Origin: Gandjariella thermophila
GTDB taxonomy: Bacteria > Actinomycetota > Actinomycetes > Mycobacteriales > Pseudonocardiaceae
Length of the DNA stretch: 64,000 nucleotides
Direction: 5' to 3'
Assembly: GCF_005405885.1 (NCBI RefSeq)
Contig: NZ_BJFL01000018.1
Span: 481-64,480, forward strand
The translations under genes and the position numbers were made by a program. Of the stretch, positions 1 to 8,872 are shown piece after piece. Numbering within the stretch: position 1 is the first letter of the stretch; every line of letters begins with the position of its first letter. The notes beneath the pieces are model-generated. The model did no database searches. It saw only the letters and a list, made by a program, of their open reading frames with translations, and was not told the origin of the DNA.

Positions 1-6
1 CGTGGG

Positions 7-2002
7 CCGGGGTTCCACAGATCAGCCAGCTGACTAGTCCGTGAAAACTGGCCGTGAGCTGGGGAAATGCTGATCGGCCCGGTGACGGGGCGTTCACTAG
101 GCCGTGGTGTTCGTCCTGGTCAGGGCGTCGCGGGGGTGGCCTCGAAGATGCGGCGTGGTTCGGGCAGGCCGAGCGCGGCGAGGATCTTCTTCTGGCCGGC
201 GGTGAGCTCGGTGCGCTGCCGGAAGGAGCCGGCCGGGCCGGTGAAGGTGCCCAGGTGCAGGCGCTGGAGCTCGTCGCGGATGGCGGCCCAGGTCTGCCCG
301 GTCTTGGTTTCGGCGATGCGGATGAGCAGCAGCGCCAGCCAGCACAGCAGCACGTGAGCACGGATCCGTGCCTCGACGCGGTGATAGACGGGCCGCATGT
401 CGATAACCGACTTCATGTCCCGCCAGCCGCGCTCGACTTCCAGTAGCTGCTTGTAGCCCAGGGCGATGTCCTCGGCCGAGGGCTTCGGGTCCGAGCAGCG
501 CAGCAGGAACTTGCCGTCCAGGTTGGCCTCGGCGTCGATGGCCTTCTTGTCCACCCGCAGCAGCCCGCCGGGCGTGGTGCGCAGGTAGCGGTTGAGCCCG
601 GGCTTGGTCGAGATGACGCCGCGCAGTTCGGCGCGCTGGTCCCGAGACAGCGTGTCGGAGCCGTTAATCATCTCCTCGAGCAGCGCGACGATGCGTGCTC
701 GGATGGCAGCGTCGCGGATCGCGGCGTCGGGGTTGAAGCAGATCACGAACCGGTCCTCAGCTAGATCCGACGACAGACGGACCTCCTTGACCTGCAGGTT
801 GTCGGCGACGTGGCGGTAGCGGCCCTGTCGGGACAGCGCGGCGTCGGCCTCGGCGGTGCCGCCGCGCAGCTTCTCCCCGAGGATGTAGTGCCCGCCGGCG
901 CGCTGCAGGTAGCGCCTGTTGGCGGCGGAGGCGAAGCCGCGGTCGGCGACCCACACGATCCGCGACAGCGACCAATCCCGCATGTCGTGTTTCACCTGCC
1001 GGATCAGCGCGGAATCGGCGGTGTTCCCGGGCCAAGACCAACACCTGACCGGGATCCCGTCCCGGGTCACCGCCATGCCGACCACGATCTGCGGCAGATC
1101 CGGCCGGGAGTCCTTGCTCTTGCCGAGGGTGCGAAACCCTGCCTGCTTTGCTGCGGCCGAGGCGTCGGCGACCGGCATCCCGCGCTCGTCCCGGCCGACC
1201 GGCGCGTCGGCGTCCTCGGCCTCGAAGTACGTGGAGATGGTGTCGAAGAACAACAGGTCCACCTCCAGATTCAGCAGGTCGGCGGTGTTGTCGAACACGA
1301 TCCGCCCGAGCTCGGGCTCGGCGTCGATCAACCAGTCCATCGCCCGATAGCAGGACTCGTCCACGACCGGCACGTCCAGCCCGTCGATGACCACGTCGTG
1401 CTCGATCCACCGGGTCGCGCCCAGCTTGGAACTGGGGGCCAGCGCACGGTTCGCCACCAGCGCGAACAGGATCCGCTCCACGCGCGGCTCCATCCGCGTG
1501 GTCACCAGCATCCGCCGCATCACGGCATCGATCCCCAACGCATGCCACAGCCCGTCCAGCGCGAACGCCCCGCCCAACGCCTTCGACTCGGTGAACCGCA
1601 GTTCCGCTGGCGCGGTCGCGACCAGCGCCTCGCCCTGCTCGAGCAGTCGGCACAACGCCGCGACCAGCCGCCGGATCCCGGCGACGTCGAGCTGGTCCTC
1701 CCGGCCGAAGGAGTACAGCACCTTCGTCCGCGACGCCTTCGCGGCCGGGTCCCACTCGTTATGGGCCAGCTGCAGATAGCCCACCGTCTTGCCGTCGGCC
1801 ATCCTGCGCGTCGAGCGCTTCACATACACGGACGGCGACCTTAACGATCAAGCCGCTATGAGAACAAGACCACGCAGCAGTTCACAAGCAGGCCACGGCG
1901 CACACCGTGTCACTAGTACTTTCCGCCGCTTCCGCTAGGTCGCAACCCTCTGACCAGCGGCGCGAGCCTCCCACGAGTCCCGGATCATCTGTGGAACCCC
2001 GG
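7..2002 (-). mobile_element. IS1634-like insertion sequence, copy 1
   Basis: The element is 1,996 bp with 16-bp perfect terminal inverted repeats, CCGGGGTTCCACAGAT at 7-22 and its complement at 1987-2002, and one transposase gene on the minus strand. It is repeated at 10699-12694 with no difference that I can see, so the duplication is recent or maintained by gene conversion. Size and transposase type fit the IS1634 group of the IS4 superfamily. About 97 bp lie between the left inverted repeat and the transposase stop, and about 155 bp lie upstream of its start. Confidence 0.85.
120..1829 (-). CDS. IS1634-family transposase (copy 1)
   Basis: This 569-residue DDE transposase starts at GTG. 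It has an N-terminal region typical of the family (KTVGYLQLAHNEWD), a first catalytic Asp in LLFFDTISTYFEAE, a second in VWVADRGFASAANR, and a C-terminal signature where Glu follows the YKQLLEVERGWRDMK stretch, as in the YREK motif of the IS4 superfamily. Length is normal for the IS1634 group and there is no frameshift, so it is probably active. The protein is identical to the copy at 10812-12521. It would cut and join the 16-bp inverted repeats of the element. Confidence 0.9.
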   Translation of the reverse strand: MYVKRSTRRMADGKTVGYLQLAHNEWDPAAKASRTKVLYSFGREDQLDVAGIRRLVAALCRLLEQGEALVATAPAELRFTESKALGGAFALDGLWHALGIDAVMRRMLVTTRMEPRVERILFALVANRALAPSSKLGATRWIEHDVVIDGLDVPVVDESCYRAMDWLIDAEPELGRIVFDNTADLLNLEVDLLFFDTISTYFEAEDADAPVGRDERGMPVADASAAAKQAGFRTLGKSKDSRPDLPQIVVGMAVTRDGIPVRCWSWPGNTADSALIRQVKHDMRDWSLSRIVWVADRGFASAANRRYLQRAGGHYILGEKLRGGTAEADAALSRQGRYRHVADNLQVKEVRLSSDLAEDRFVICFNPDAAIRDAAIRARIVALLEEMINGSDTLSRDQRAELRGVISTKPGLNRYLRTTPGGLLRVDKKAIDAEANLDGKFLLRCSDPKPSAEDIALGYKQLLEVERGWRDMKSVIDMRPVYHRVEARIRAHVLLCWLALLLIRIAETKTGQTWAAIRDELQRLHLGTFTGPAGSFRQRTELTAGQKKILAALGLPEPRRIFEATPATP

Positions 2003-2180
2003 ACTGGGGTCGTCCGGCCGGCGGCGTGCGACGCATATCGCGGGTGCGGTTGGCCCGTTGGCCCGCCCGTTAAGGGTGCCCCGGCGGCGATGCTGGCCGG
2101 TGGTCCCTTCCGTGTCTCGACGCGCCACCGGCTGCCTCGTGGCTCCGAGCCTGCGCAGCAGGTATCACGTCGAAGTGTGG

Positions 2181-3944
2181 CTACATGCGTTCGGGGGCGC
2201 TGATGCCGAGCAGGCCGAGCCCGTGTTGCAGCGTGCGCGCGGTGAGCTGGCAGAGGGCGAGTCGGTTGCTGCGAATGGGTTCCTCGGCGCCCAGCACGTG
2301 GCAGGACTCGTAGAACGTGGTGAAGTCGCGGGCCAGGTCGTAGAGGTAGCCGCACAGTCGGTGGGGTTCCAGGGTGTCGCCGACCTCGGTCACCGCGGTG
2401 CCGTAGGCGTCGAGTTCCAGGGCCAGCGCGCGCTCGGCGGGTTGGAGTTCGACGGTGGGGTCGATGTCTACGTCGGGGTCGCCGGCCCTGCGCAGGATCG
2501 AGCGGATGCGGGTATGTGCGTACTGGAGGTAGACGCCGGTGTTGCCGGTGAACGACACCATGCGGTCGACGTCGAAGACGTAGTCCTTGATCCGCGAGCT
2601 GGACAGGTCGGCGTACTTGACCGCCCCGATGCCCGCCTGCTCGGCGATTCGGTCCAGTTCGTCGGCGTCAAGCTCAGGGTTCTTCTCGTGGACGACGGCG
2701 CGGGCACGGGCGACGGCGTCATCGAGCAGGTCCATTAGGCGGACGGTGCCGCCCGAGCGGGTCTTGAAGGGGCGCCCGTCGGGGCCGAGTACCGTCCCGT
2801 ACGGGACGTGGGCGGCTTCGATGCCGTCGGTGAGCCAGCCCGCGCGGCGAGCCGCTTCAAAGATCATTTGAAAGTGGAGGGCCTGGCGCGAGTCGGTGAC
2901 GTAGAGCAGGCGGTTGGCCTTGAGGTCGTGGATGCGGTAGCGAATGGTGGCGAGGTCGGTGGTGTCGTAGCCGTAGCCGCCGTCGCGCTTGCGCACCATG
3001 AGCGGGGCGGGGTTGCCGTCCGGGCCGGTGACCTCCTCGGAGAAGATCACGATGGCACCTTCGCTTTCCACGGCGATTCCGGCCTCGGTCAGTTCGGTGA
3101 CGACATCGGCGAGGAGATGGTTGTAGAACGACTCGCCGACCGAATCTTCCGGGGTGAGGAGCACGCCGAGCCGGTCGTAGATGTCGCGGAAGGCTTTCTC
3201 GGATTCGGCGACGATTTCCTTCCAGCGGGCGATGGTGGCCGGGTCGCCGGATTGCAGGGCGACCACCCGTCGGCGGGAACGGTCGGCGAAGTCGGGATCG
3301 GCGTCGAAGGCGGCGCGGGCGGCCCGGTACAGCTCGTCCAGCGCGGAGACCGCCGAGGTGCCGGGCTCCAGCTCGTCGTGGTGCCAGGTGGCCTGCGGGT
3401 GCTCGTCCAGGTACTGGATGAGCATCCCGAACTGGGTGCCCCAGTCACCGAGGTGGTTCTGTCGGATGACCTCGGCACCGAGGAAGCCGAGCACGCGGGC
3501 CAGGCTGTCCCCGATGATCGTGGTGCGCAGGTGCCCGACGTGCATCTCCTTGGCAATGTTGGGCGCGGAGTAGTCGATGACGGTCCGCTGGCCGTCGTGG
3601 GGCGTGCCGACCCCGAGGCGGGGGCTGGCCAGGCGCGCGGCGAGTTGGTTCCAGATGACCTGGTCGGGCACGGTGATGTTGAGAAAGCCCGGTCCGGACA
3701 CCTCGACGCGGGCGATCGGCCCGCGGTCGTCGGCGAGGGCCGCGCTGAGCGCTTGGGCGAGGTCGGCGGGCTTGGTGCGGGCGCGTTTGGCCAGGGCGAG
3801 GGCTGCGTTCGACTGGAAGTCGGCGTGCTCGGATCGGCGAATCACCGGGTCGGCTCCGGCCAGCTCGGGGCGGGCGTGGGCGATCGCCTGGGACACGCTG
3901 TCGGCCACCTGGCCGAGCAGCGGCAGCACCTCATGGTTCGTCAC
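2181..3944 (-). CDS. argS: Arginyl-tRNA synthetase (probable second copy)
   Basis: This 587-residue class I synthetase charges tRNA-Arg with arginine. The HIGH-type motif is HVGH at residues 135-138 within a strongly conserved segment (SAPNIAKEMHVGHLRTT). A KMSKS-region equivalent follows in PFKTRSGGTVRLMDLLD. The C-terminal anticodon-binding domain is complete, ending LLGISAPERM. The start is GTG with AGAAGGAGG ten bases upstream, and the gene overlaps the end of the nucleotidyltransferase gene by 14 bp, so it is the last gene of a four-gene operon. In actinomycetes the housekeeping argS normally sits next to lysA and the thr genes. A copy between IS elements with biosynthetic-type genes therefore suggests a paralogue, possibly for self-protection or for supplying Arg-tRNA to a pathway. 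A second genomic copy cannot be shown from this window. Confidence 0.92.
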   Translation of the reverse strand: MTNHEVLPLLGQVADSVSQAIAHARPELAGADPVIRRSEHADFQSNAALALAKRARTKPADLAQALSAALADDRGPIARVEVSGPGFLNITVPDQVIWNQLAARLASPRLGVGTPHDGQRTVIDYSAPNIAKEMHVGHLRTTIIGDSLARVLGFLGAEVIRQNHLGDWGTQFGMLIQYLDEHPQATWHHDELEPGTSAVSALDELYRAARAAFDADPDFADRSRRRVVALQSGDPATIARWKEIVAESEKAFRDIYDRLGVLLTPEDSVGESFYNHLLADVVTELTEAGIAVESEGAIVIFSEEVTGPDGNPAPLMVRKRDGGYGYDTTDLATIRYRIHDLKANRLLYVTDSRQALHFQMIFEAARRAGWLTDGIEAAHVPYGTVLGPDGRPFKTRSGGTVRLMDLLDDAVARARAVVHEKNPELDADELDRIAEQAGIGAVKYADLSSSRIKDYVFDVDRMVSFTGNTGVYLQYAHTRIRSILRRAGDPDVDIDPTVELQPAERALALELDAYGTAVTEVGDTLEPHRLCGYLYDLARDFTTFYESCHVLGAEEPIRSNRLALCQLTARTLQHGLGLLGISAPERM

Positions 3945-4767
3945 TGAGTAGACCCTCCTTCTCGGCGTGCATTGTCCCAGGTCCTAATAACTGTCGTGTC
4001 AGCACGTCGGTGGCACCCGGCCGGCGTGGTGCCCGAAGTTGTTCGATAGCGGTCAGGCAGGCGCCGTAGTCAGGTTCGAACCGGGTTCCATCGAGGTGGC
4101 GGAGGATGCCGTGCCGTGCAAGCCGGGCGAGTCCGCGGCGCAGCGTCGCAGCCAGGTGCCGGTTGGGGGTGTAGCCGAGGAAGTCTTCGCCGGTGGCCTG
4201 CTGTGGACCGATGGTGACGGCGGTGATCGTCTCGTCGAGTGTGATGCTGGTCGCTTCACCCAGGAGGGTGATCGCCAGTAGGGCGACGGCGTGTTCGGCG
4301 CGCTCGCGATGCCGCCTGTAGGTGATGGCGTCGCCGCCGAGGAAGACGTGCGGGCTGGTCAGCGCGTTGAGTAGGAGTCGGTGGGCGAAGGTGCGGGAGT
4401 TGAGAAACCACGGCTCAACCACCACGGCGGACACGCTGAGGTGTCCGTCGGCGTTGGTGTCGAAGCAGCTCAGGCTGACCGCTGCGTCGACATCGGCGAA
4501 GCTCGCGTACACCTTGACCGCGTAGTCGACCTCGGTGTCCAGATCAAAGCCGTGGACCCGGTGCAGGTCGCAGACGGCCTCGATGAGCTGGGCCAGTTCG
4601 TCGTCCGCGATGGGCTGGGGGCCGATCAGCACGAGGTCGAGGTCGGAGCGTGGTGTCGCGGTGCCGGCGGGATGGGAGCCGTAGGCCAGTCCGTAGCCGG
4701 CGTCTCGAACGAACCTGCGACGCAGGGCGCGCGCAGTGGCGAACGCCGCGCGCTGGTTGGCCTCCAC
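3931..4767 (-). CDS. Pol-beta-type nucleotidyltransferase
   Basis: This 278-residue protein carries the minimal nucleotidyltransferase signature: GS at residues 30-31, then D42 and D44 in GTATPRSDLDLVLIG, and a third candidate Asp in DLDTEVDYAVKVY. The C-terminal half is helical and resembles aminoglycoside adenylyltransferase-type proteins (RTFAHRLLLNALTSP, then a helical bundle). It probably transfers an NMP to a small molecule, RNA or protein; the substrate is unknown. It lies 4 bp after the methyltransferase stop and overlaps the start of argS, so it should be co-translated with both. An antibiotic-modifying role and a tRNA-directed role are both possible. Confidence 0.7.
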   Translation of the reverse strand: MEANQRAAFATARALRRRFVRDAGYGLAYGSHPAGTATPRSDLDLVLIGPQPIADDELAQLIEAVCDLHRVHGFDLDTEVDYAVKVYASFADVDAAVSLSCFDTNADGHLSVSAVVVEPWFLNSRTFAHRLLLNALTSPHVFLGGDAITYRRHRERAEHAVALLAITLLGEATSITLDETITAVTIGPQQATGEDFLGYTPNRHLAATLRRGLARLARHGILRHLDGTRFEPDYGACLTAIEQLRAPRRPGATDVLTRQLLGPGTMHAEKEGLLSDEP

Positions 4768-4771
4768 GGCG

Positions 4772-5680
4772 CTACCTCGGTAGGTGGTGGCTGGGGTGTG
4801 GGATGGCGTGGAAGTCGGCCACGTGCACCCCGCTCGGTAACGTCACCTCGCCCGAGGGCTGCTCGTAGTGGTCGATGAAGTCACGGATCTCGTGTTGGAC
4901 GCCCGCGTCGTTCACCAGTGCGGGGAAGCTCTTGAGGTGGACGACGTTGAACCAGGCGATCGCCGCTTCGGCGTTGGGTGCCCATGCGGTGCCGCTGCGG
5001 CGGGTGTGGGTGAGGGCGCCGTGGCCGGAATCTTCGAGCTGCCGAAGTGCGGTGAGCAGCAGGTTGCGGGTGTAGCTGCGGCCTTCCTCGGGAAACGGTG
5101 CGATTCGCTCCCAGAGACGGGTCACCAAGCGTTGTTCGGGGGTGTCGGAGTCGAAGAACAGCGCCAGGAGGTGACCGCCGGGGGCGAGCAGGCGGGTGAT
5201 GTCGCGGACGAATGCGATGGCCTGTCTTCGGGCGGCGGCCACGTCGGAGACCGGTTGGATGCCGTCGGCGGTCATGGTTTCGAAGAACTCGCCGAGTGGG
5301 TAGCTCAGCGACCAGAACGCCCCGACGAGGTCGAAGGAGCCCGCCCGTCCCTCGCCCAGCAGTTGGGCCACGGCATCGCGGGTATCCGCACGGATGGTGC
5401 GAGCCAAGGGGTATTGCACGCGGACGGTGTCGATCATGGTGGTGCTGTAGTCGGCGAGGATGAGGTGTCGCGCGTAGGGGGCGAGTCGGGCGGTGACGCG
5501 CCCGGTGCCGCACCCGAACTCGACGACCGTGAGGTTGCCTGCCGGCTCGCCGTGGTGGGCGGTCACTAACTCCCTGACCAGGTCGAGGTCTTCGCGGCCG
5601 TCGTAGTAGTGGGGCAGTAAGCAGCGGTCGTACACGCCGCCGGTTTCGTAGACCGAGCGGAACTGCTCGACATCGGTCAC
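4772..5680 (-). CDS. SAM-dependent class I methyltransferase
   Basis: This 302-residue protein has a Rossmann-fold methyltransferase core: motif I is VVEFGCGTGRVTARL, followed by an acidic residue in LILADYSTTMID at the end of the second strand. N-terminal residues such as VYETGGVYDRCLLPHYYDGRED and a C-terminal extension are typical of small-molecule methyltransferases in secondary metabolism. The start ATG overlaps the stop of the upstream decarboxylase by 4 bp (5677-5680), which implies translational coupling. The acceptor substrate cannot be inferred. Confidence 0.75.
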   Translation of the reverse strand: MTDVEQFRSVYETGGVYDRCLLPHYYDGREDLDLVRELVTAHHGEPAGNLTVVEFGCGTGRVTARLAPYARHLILADYSTTMIDTVRVQYPLARTIRADTRDAVAQLLGEGRAGSFDLVGAFWSLSYPLGEFFETMTADGIQPVSDVAAARRQAIAFVRDITRLLAPGGHLLALFFDSDTPEQRLVTRLWERIAPFPEEGRSYTRNLLLTALRQLEDSGHGALTHTRRSGTAWAPNAEAAIAWFNVVHLKSFPALVNDAGVQHEIRDFIDHYEQPSGEVTLPSGVHVADFHAIPHPSHHLPR

Positions 5681-7218
5681 CGGATCTCTCCTTCGATCTC
5701 GCCGCCGAGCTTGGTCACGTAGTCGATCACTTCGGCCATGTGTTGGTCGTCGGTGCGCGGATTGTTGGCCATGAACCGCAAGGGGTACAGCGTTGATCCG
5801 GCCCGAAGGCGCGCGTGATCGTCGGGCAGGCTGAACTGGTGGAGGTGCCAGGTTCCTTCGGTGAGCATCCGATCGTGGATGCGTTGGTTCACCGTGTTGA
5901 TCCGCGCGATGTGGTGCTCCGGCACGGGTGGTTCGCGCCGGATGTCGGTGGGCAGGTAGACGAACGCCACCGCGGCAAGGTCAGGATCGTGTAGGCGCAG
6001 CAGGCGCGGGTGTTCGTCGAGCAAGGCGGCGAAGCGGTGCGCCTTGCCCACCCGCTCTTCGGCGAGCGCGGCGAGGCCGGTGCGGCCGTGGGCGAGCATC
6101 ATCATCCACAGCTTCAGCGACAGCCAGCCTTTGGTACCGATGAACGGCGTGACCTGGCCGAAGGCGTAATCCTCTTGCATGATCAGATCTGAATAGCTCG
6201 ACACCGCGCGCAAACTGGCTGGGTCTCGGACGAGCAGGGCGCTCAGGCTGTAGGGCACGGCCATGACCTTGTGTGGGTCGACGGTCACGCTGTCGAACTC
6301 GGCGATGCCGTCGATGCGGTGGCGCAGCCGGTCGCTGAACGCCGCGACCAGTCCCCAGCAGGCGTCCACGTGCAGCCAGACTGCGGGGTCGGCCGCGCGG
6401 ATGACATCGTGCACCTGGCGCAGATGCTCGACGGTCTGGGTGCGACTGTCCCCGGCGTAGGCGACCACGGCCATGACCTGCCCACGGTGCCGGTGGACCG
6501 CCCGCTCCAGCGCGGCGAGGTCGTAGCGGAACGCGCGTGTGTCGACTTCGATGGCCTGGTTTCCAACACCGATCCAGGTGAGCGCGCTTTTGATGCTGTA
6601 GTGCCCGATCCCGCGCGGCACGATGACACCGAACTGGCTGGGATCGCGGACACCGGCGCGCATGGTGTCGGGAGCCTTGTGCTCGCGGGCGAGCATCATC
6701 GCGGTCGCGTTGCTGCTTGTTCCACCGTGAGTGATCACACCGCCGACATCCCAAACCGTGCGGATGTCCGAAACCGGCGGGTTGTCGTAGCCCAGCAGGT
6801 CCCGTAGCCACCGCAACACTGCGATCTCGACGAATGTCGCGCTCGGCGAGTCGAAACTTTGGTTGATCAAGTTCTGTTGCGTGAACAGGGCCAGCAGGCC
6901 ACCCACGAGCGCGGCGGGGTCGTCCCCGGTGTCGCCGAAGCCGAGGAAGCGGGGGCTGGCCTCGTTCTTGCACAGTGGGAGGACGACCTGCTCGAACAGC
7001 TCCAGAACGACGTCCAGCGTGCATCGTTCCCGGGGCAGATCGGACACCAGCAGATCTCGTATCCGCTCCGGCGGTAACCGGTCACGGAATATGTCTGGCT
7101 GGAGCTTGAAGCGCACACCGAGGTCGATCACTCGACGCAGCAGCTCGGACGCCGCGTCGACAGAAGCCGTGGTAGACATCCTGGGGGTCGATTCGTGATC
7201 CACCGGCCGGGCACTCAC
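5677..7218 (-). CDS. PLP-dependent group II amino acid decarboxylase
   Basis: This 513-residue fold-type I PLP enzyme is related to glutamate, tyrosine and diaminobutyrate decarboxylases. Visible signatures are HGGTSSNATAMML for the phosphate-binding loop, WLHVDACWG with the Asp that contacts the pyridine nitrogen, and VDPHKVMAVPYS with the Schiff-base lysine. It is the first gene of the minus-strand operon decarboxylase, methyltransferase, nucleotidyltransferase, argS. It starts at GTG with AAGGAG 7 bases upstream. It probably removes the carboxyl group from an L-amino acid, but the substrate is not readable from the sequence. The operon promoter should lie between 7219 and 7360, facing the divergent TadA-like gene. 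Confidence 0.85.
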   Translation of the reverse strand: MSARPVDHESTPRMSTTASVDAASELLRRVIDLGVRFKLQPDIFRDRLPPERIRDLLVSDLPRERCTLDVVLELFEQVVLPLCKNEASPRFLGFGDTGDDPAALVGGLLALFTQQNLINQSFDSPSATFVEIAVLRWLRDLLGYDNPPVSDIRTVWDVGGVITHGGTSSNATAMMLAREHKAPDTMRAGVRDPSQFGVIVPRGIGHYSIKSALTWIGVGNQAIEVDTRAFRYDLAALERAVHRHRGQVMAVVAYAGDSRTQTVEHLRQVHDVIRAADPAVWLHVDACWGLVAAFSDRLRHRIDGIAEFDSVTVDPHKVMAVPYSLSALLVRDPASLRAVSSYSDLIMQEDYAFGQVTPFIGTKGWLSLKLWMMMLAHGRTGLAALAEERVGKAHRFAALLDEHPRLLRLHDPDLAAVAFVYLPTDIRREPPVPEHHIARINTVNQRIHDRMLTEGTWHLHQFSLPDDHARLRAGSTLYPLRFMANNPRTDDQHMAEVIDYVTKLGGEIEGEIR

Positions 7219-7360
7219 GTGGACTCCTTGTCACCGCAGGAAATACGGGCACAAACGATCAAGACTAGTCACCGGATCGGCTGCGGCTGTTCCGCCGAAC
7301 AGGTCGCGCACCGAGCCGCGCATCACACCCCGCGACGACGGACGGTGATCGTCGGGGACA

Positions 7361-7849
7361 ATGCCGACCGTGCAGAGGACGCCAACCACCCCGTACGAGC
7401 CGTGGATGCGCCGAGCACTCCAGGTCGCGCGCACATTGCCCGACCCAGGAGCTGACGATCCGCCCGTCGGCGCGGTGATCTACGACCGCGACGGCAACGA
7501 GATCGCCGCCGCCCACCACGACCGCGCCCGGACCGGCGACCCCACGGCCTACGCCGAAATCCTCGCGCTGCGTCAGGCAGGCCAAGCGTTCGGTACCTGG
7601 CGCCTGGAGGGCTGCACCCTCGTAACCACCCTCGAACCCGGAACCATGTCCGCGGGCGCACTCGTACTCGCCCGCATCCCGCGCTTGGTCATCGGCTCCT
7701 GGGACAAGTACAACGGCGCGGTGTGCTCCCTGTGGGACGTGGTCCGCGACCGCCGCCTCAACCACTACGTGGAGGTCATCCCCGAGGTGCTGATGGCCGA
7801 GACAGACGCCCTGCTCAACGCCTACCTCGACACGCCACAAGCGTCCTGA
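7361..7849 (+). CDS. TadA-fold deaminase-like protein lacking all zinc ligands
   Basis: This 162-residue protein aligns along its whole length with bacterial tRNA adenosine deaminase TadA (PPVGAVIYDRDGNEI near the N terminus, LVLARIPRLVIGS, and a terminal helix). The zinc ligands are replaced. The HAE motif reads YAE (Tyr64, Glu66 kept), and the PCxxC motif reads PGTMS, so both cysteines (positions 94 and 97) are Gly and Ser. Without the His-Cys-Cys site it should not deaminate hydrolytically. It may bind nucleic acid or nucleotide, or act as a decoy or regulator. It is divergent from the decarboxylase-argS operon. The reading frame is intact with normal actinomycete codon use, so this is a pseudoenzyme rather than gene decay. 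Confidence 0.75.
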   Translation: MPTVQRTPTTPYEPWMRRALQVARTLPDPGADDPPVGAVIYDRDGNEIAAAHHDRARTGDPTAYAEILALRQAGQAFGTWRLEGCTLVTTLEPGTMSAGALVLARIPRLVIGSWDKYNGAVCSLWDVVRDRRLNHYVEVIPEVLMAETDALLNAYLDTPQAS

Positions 7850-7897
7850 TCCCGCGTTCGCCGTGTCTGGGCGGCCACGGCGCGATGTCGCGCCTGT

Positions 7898-8302
7898 TCA
7901 GGCCGCTTGATCCCGCTCGCCGGGTGTGGTGGCGTCGGGGTTGAACCAGACCAGGCGGGCGCGGATGTGGCTGCCGAAGTGGAAGGCGGGCAGCGTGTCT
8001 TTCGGCTTGCGCAGGCTCATGCGCAGGCTGCGGTCGACCGAGACGACCTCGGCGTGGTCGGCGAAGGCCATGCCCCATGCGACGATCTGGGCGTCCACGC
8101 GGTTGCCGTACTCCTGGACGACGGCGAACAGCCGAGGTGCCTCGTCCGCGACCATGCTTTCCAAGATCGCGACGAACTGTTGCTCGTCGCACAGCGGTGG
8201 GACACCGGTCGGGTCGGGCACAAGCGCGTCCAGCGGGTGGCGTTGTTGCTGCTGGTCGTGGGCGGTCTCGTTGAGCTGCGCTGGGGTCGGTGCTGCTGTC
8301 AT
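7898..8302 (-). CDS. Hypothetical protein, 134 aa
   Basis: I do not recognise a family. The start is ATG at 8302 with GGGAGG 6 bases upstream; a longer reading from 8359 has no comparable ribosome site. The protein begins with a polar, Gln-rich segment and continues with a compact domain (PPLCDEQQFVAILESMV, then VAWGMAFADHAEVVSVDRS and FHFGSHIRARLVWFNPD). It is last in a run of minus-strand unknown genes (9135 down to 7898) that faces away from the XRE/DUF397 pair. Such runs of small genes beside XRE/DUF397 pairs are common in actinomycetes. Confidence 0.6.
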   Translation of the reverse strand: MTAAPTPAQLNETAHDQQQQRHPLDALVPDPTGVPPLCDEQQFVAILESMVADEAPRLFAVVQEYGNRVDAQIVAWGMAFADHAEVVSVDRSLRMSLRKPKDTLPAFHFGSHIRARLVWFNPDATTPGERDQAA

Positions 8303-8408
8303 GTGCGCCTCCCTGGGTTGGCCGTACACGGTCGTGGTGAGCGTGGGTGGCGCGGTCATGGCGGGGCATCCGCGTCGTCAGGAGGCCACCCGGAAAGGTC
8401 CGCCCTGG

Positions 8409-8738
8409 TCAGGGGTCGTAGGGCCGACGCCGTGAACCGGCGGGCACGTCGCTGGTGGCCAGCAACCAGTCCAGGGCATTGAGGACGTAGCCGGATCGGT
8501 GTTCCACGATCCGGCCGTGGTCGGCGGGGTGCTGGTAGTCGAAGGTGGCCTCGGCGCGCACGGCGTGGGCCAGCCCGTTCGGGCGCAGCGCGAGGTATTC
8601 GACGTATCCGGAGCGCACCCGCCACAGGCGGGTGCCGATGAGCATGCCGCCGTTGTCGGCGTCGGGCAGGGGGCGGAAGCCGGCGGCGTACAGGCGTCGC
8701 CCCAACTCCTGGGCTGTTTGCCGAGATAGAGGGCTCAT
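8409..8738 (-). CDS. Hypothetical protein, 109 aa
   Basis: This is a small soluble protein of unknown function. Its ATG at 8738 has GGAGGAG close upstream and overlaps the stop of the preceding 45-residue membrane gene in an ATGA junction, so the two should be translationally coupled. Recognisable pattern: RRLYAAGFRPLPDADNGGMLIGTRLWRVRSG, then a beta-rich core ending with HPADHGRIVEHRSGYVLNALDWLL. A longer reading in the same frame up to 9104 crosses two better-supported genes and is rejected. Confidence 0.6.
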   Translation of the reverse strand: MSPLSRQTAQELGRRLYAAGFRPLPDADNGGMLIGTRLWRVRSGYVEYLALRPNGLAHAVRAEATFDYQHPADHGRIVEHRSGYVLNALDWLLATSDVPAGSRRRPYDP

Positions 8739-8872
8739 TGCTTCTCCTCCCGGCGCGCGTGGCGGGCGGCGATCTGCCCGTCCACGCGGGCGCGGTAGAG
8801 CGCCGCTGAGAGCCGGACCAGGAACACCAGTGCGGCGATCGCCACGAGGATGGTTTGCGCGGCGGGGCTCAT
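8735..8872 (-). CDS. Single-pass membrane microprotein, 45 aa
   Basis: This very short gene is supported by ATGA overlaps at both ends: its start overlaps the stop of the 88-residue gene and its stop overlaps the start of the 109-residue gene. The product begins MSPAAQTILVAIAALVFLV, a clear membrane helix (about residues 5-20), followed by a basic cytoplasmic tail with RARVDGQIAARHARREEKQ. Topology is probably N-out, C-in by the positive-inside rule. Function is unknown. Its conservation as a coupled gene would be the test that it is real. Confidence 0.55.
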   Translation of the reverse strand: MSPAAQTILVAIAALVFLVRLSAALYRARVDGQIAARHARREEKQ

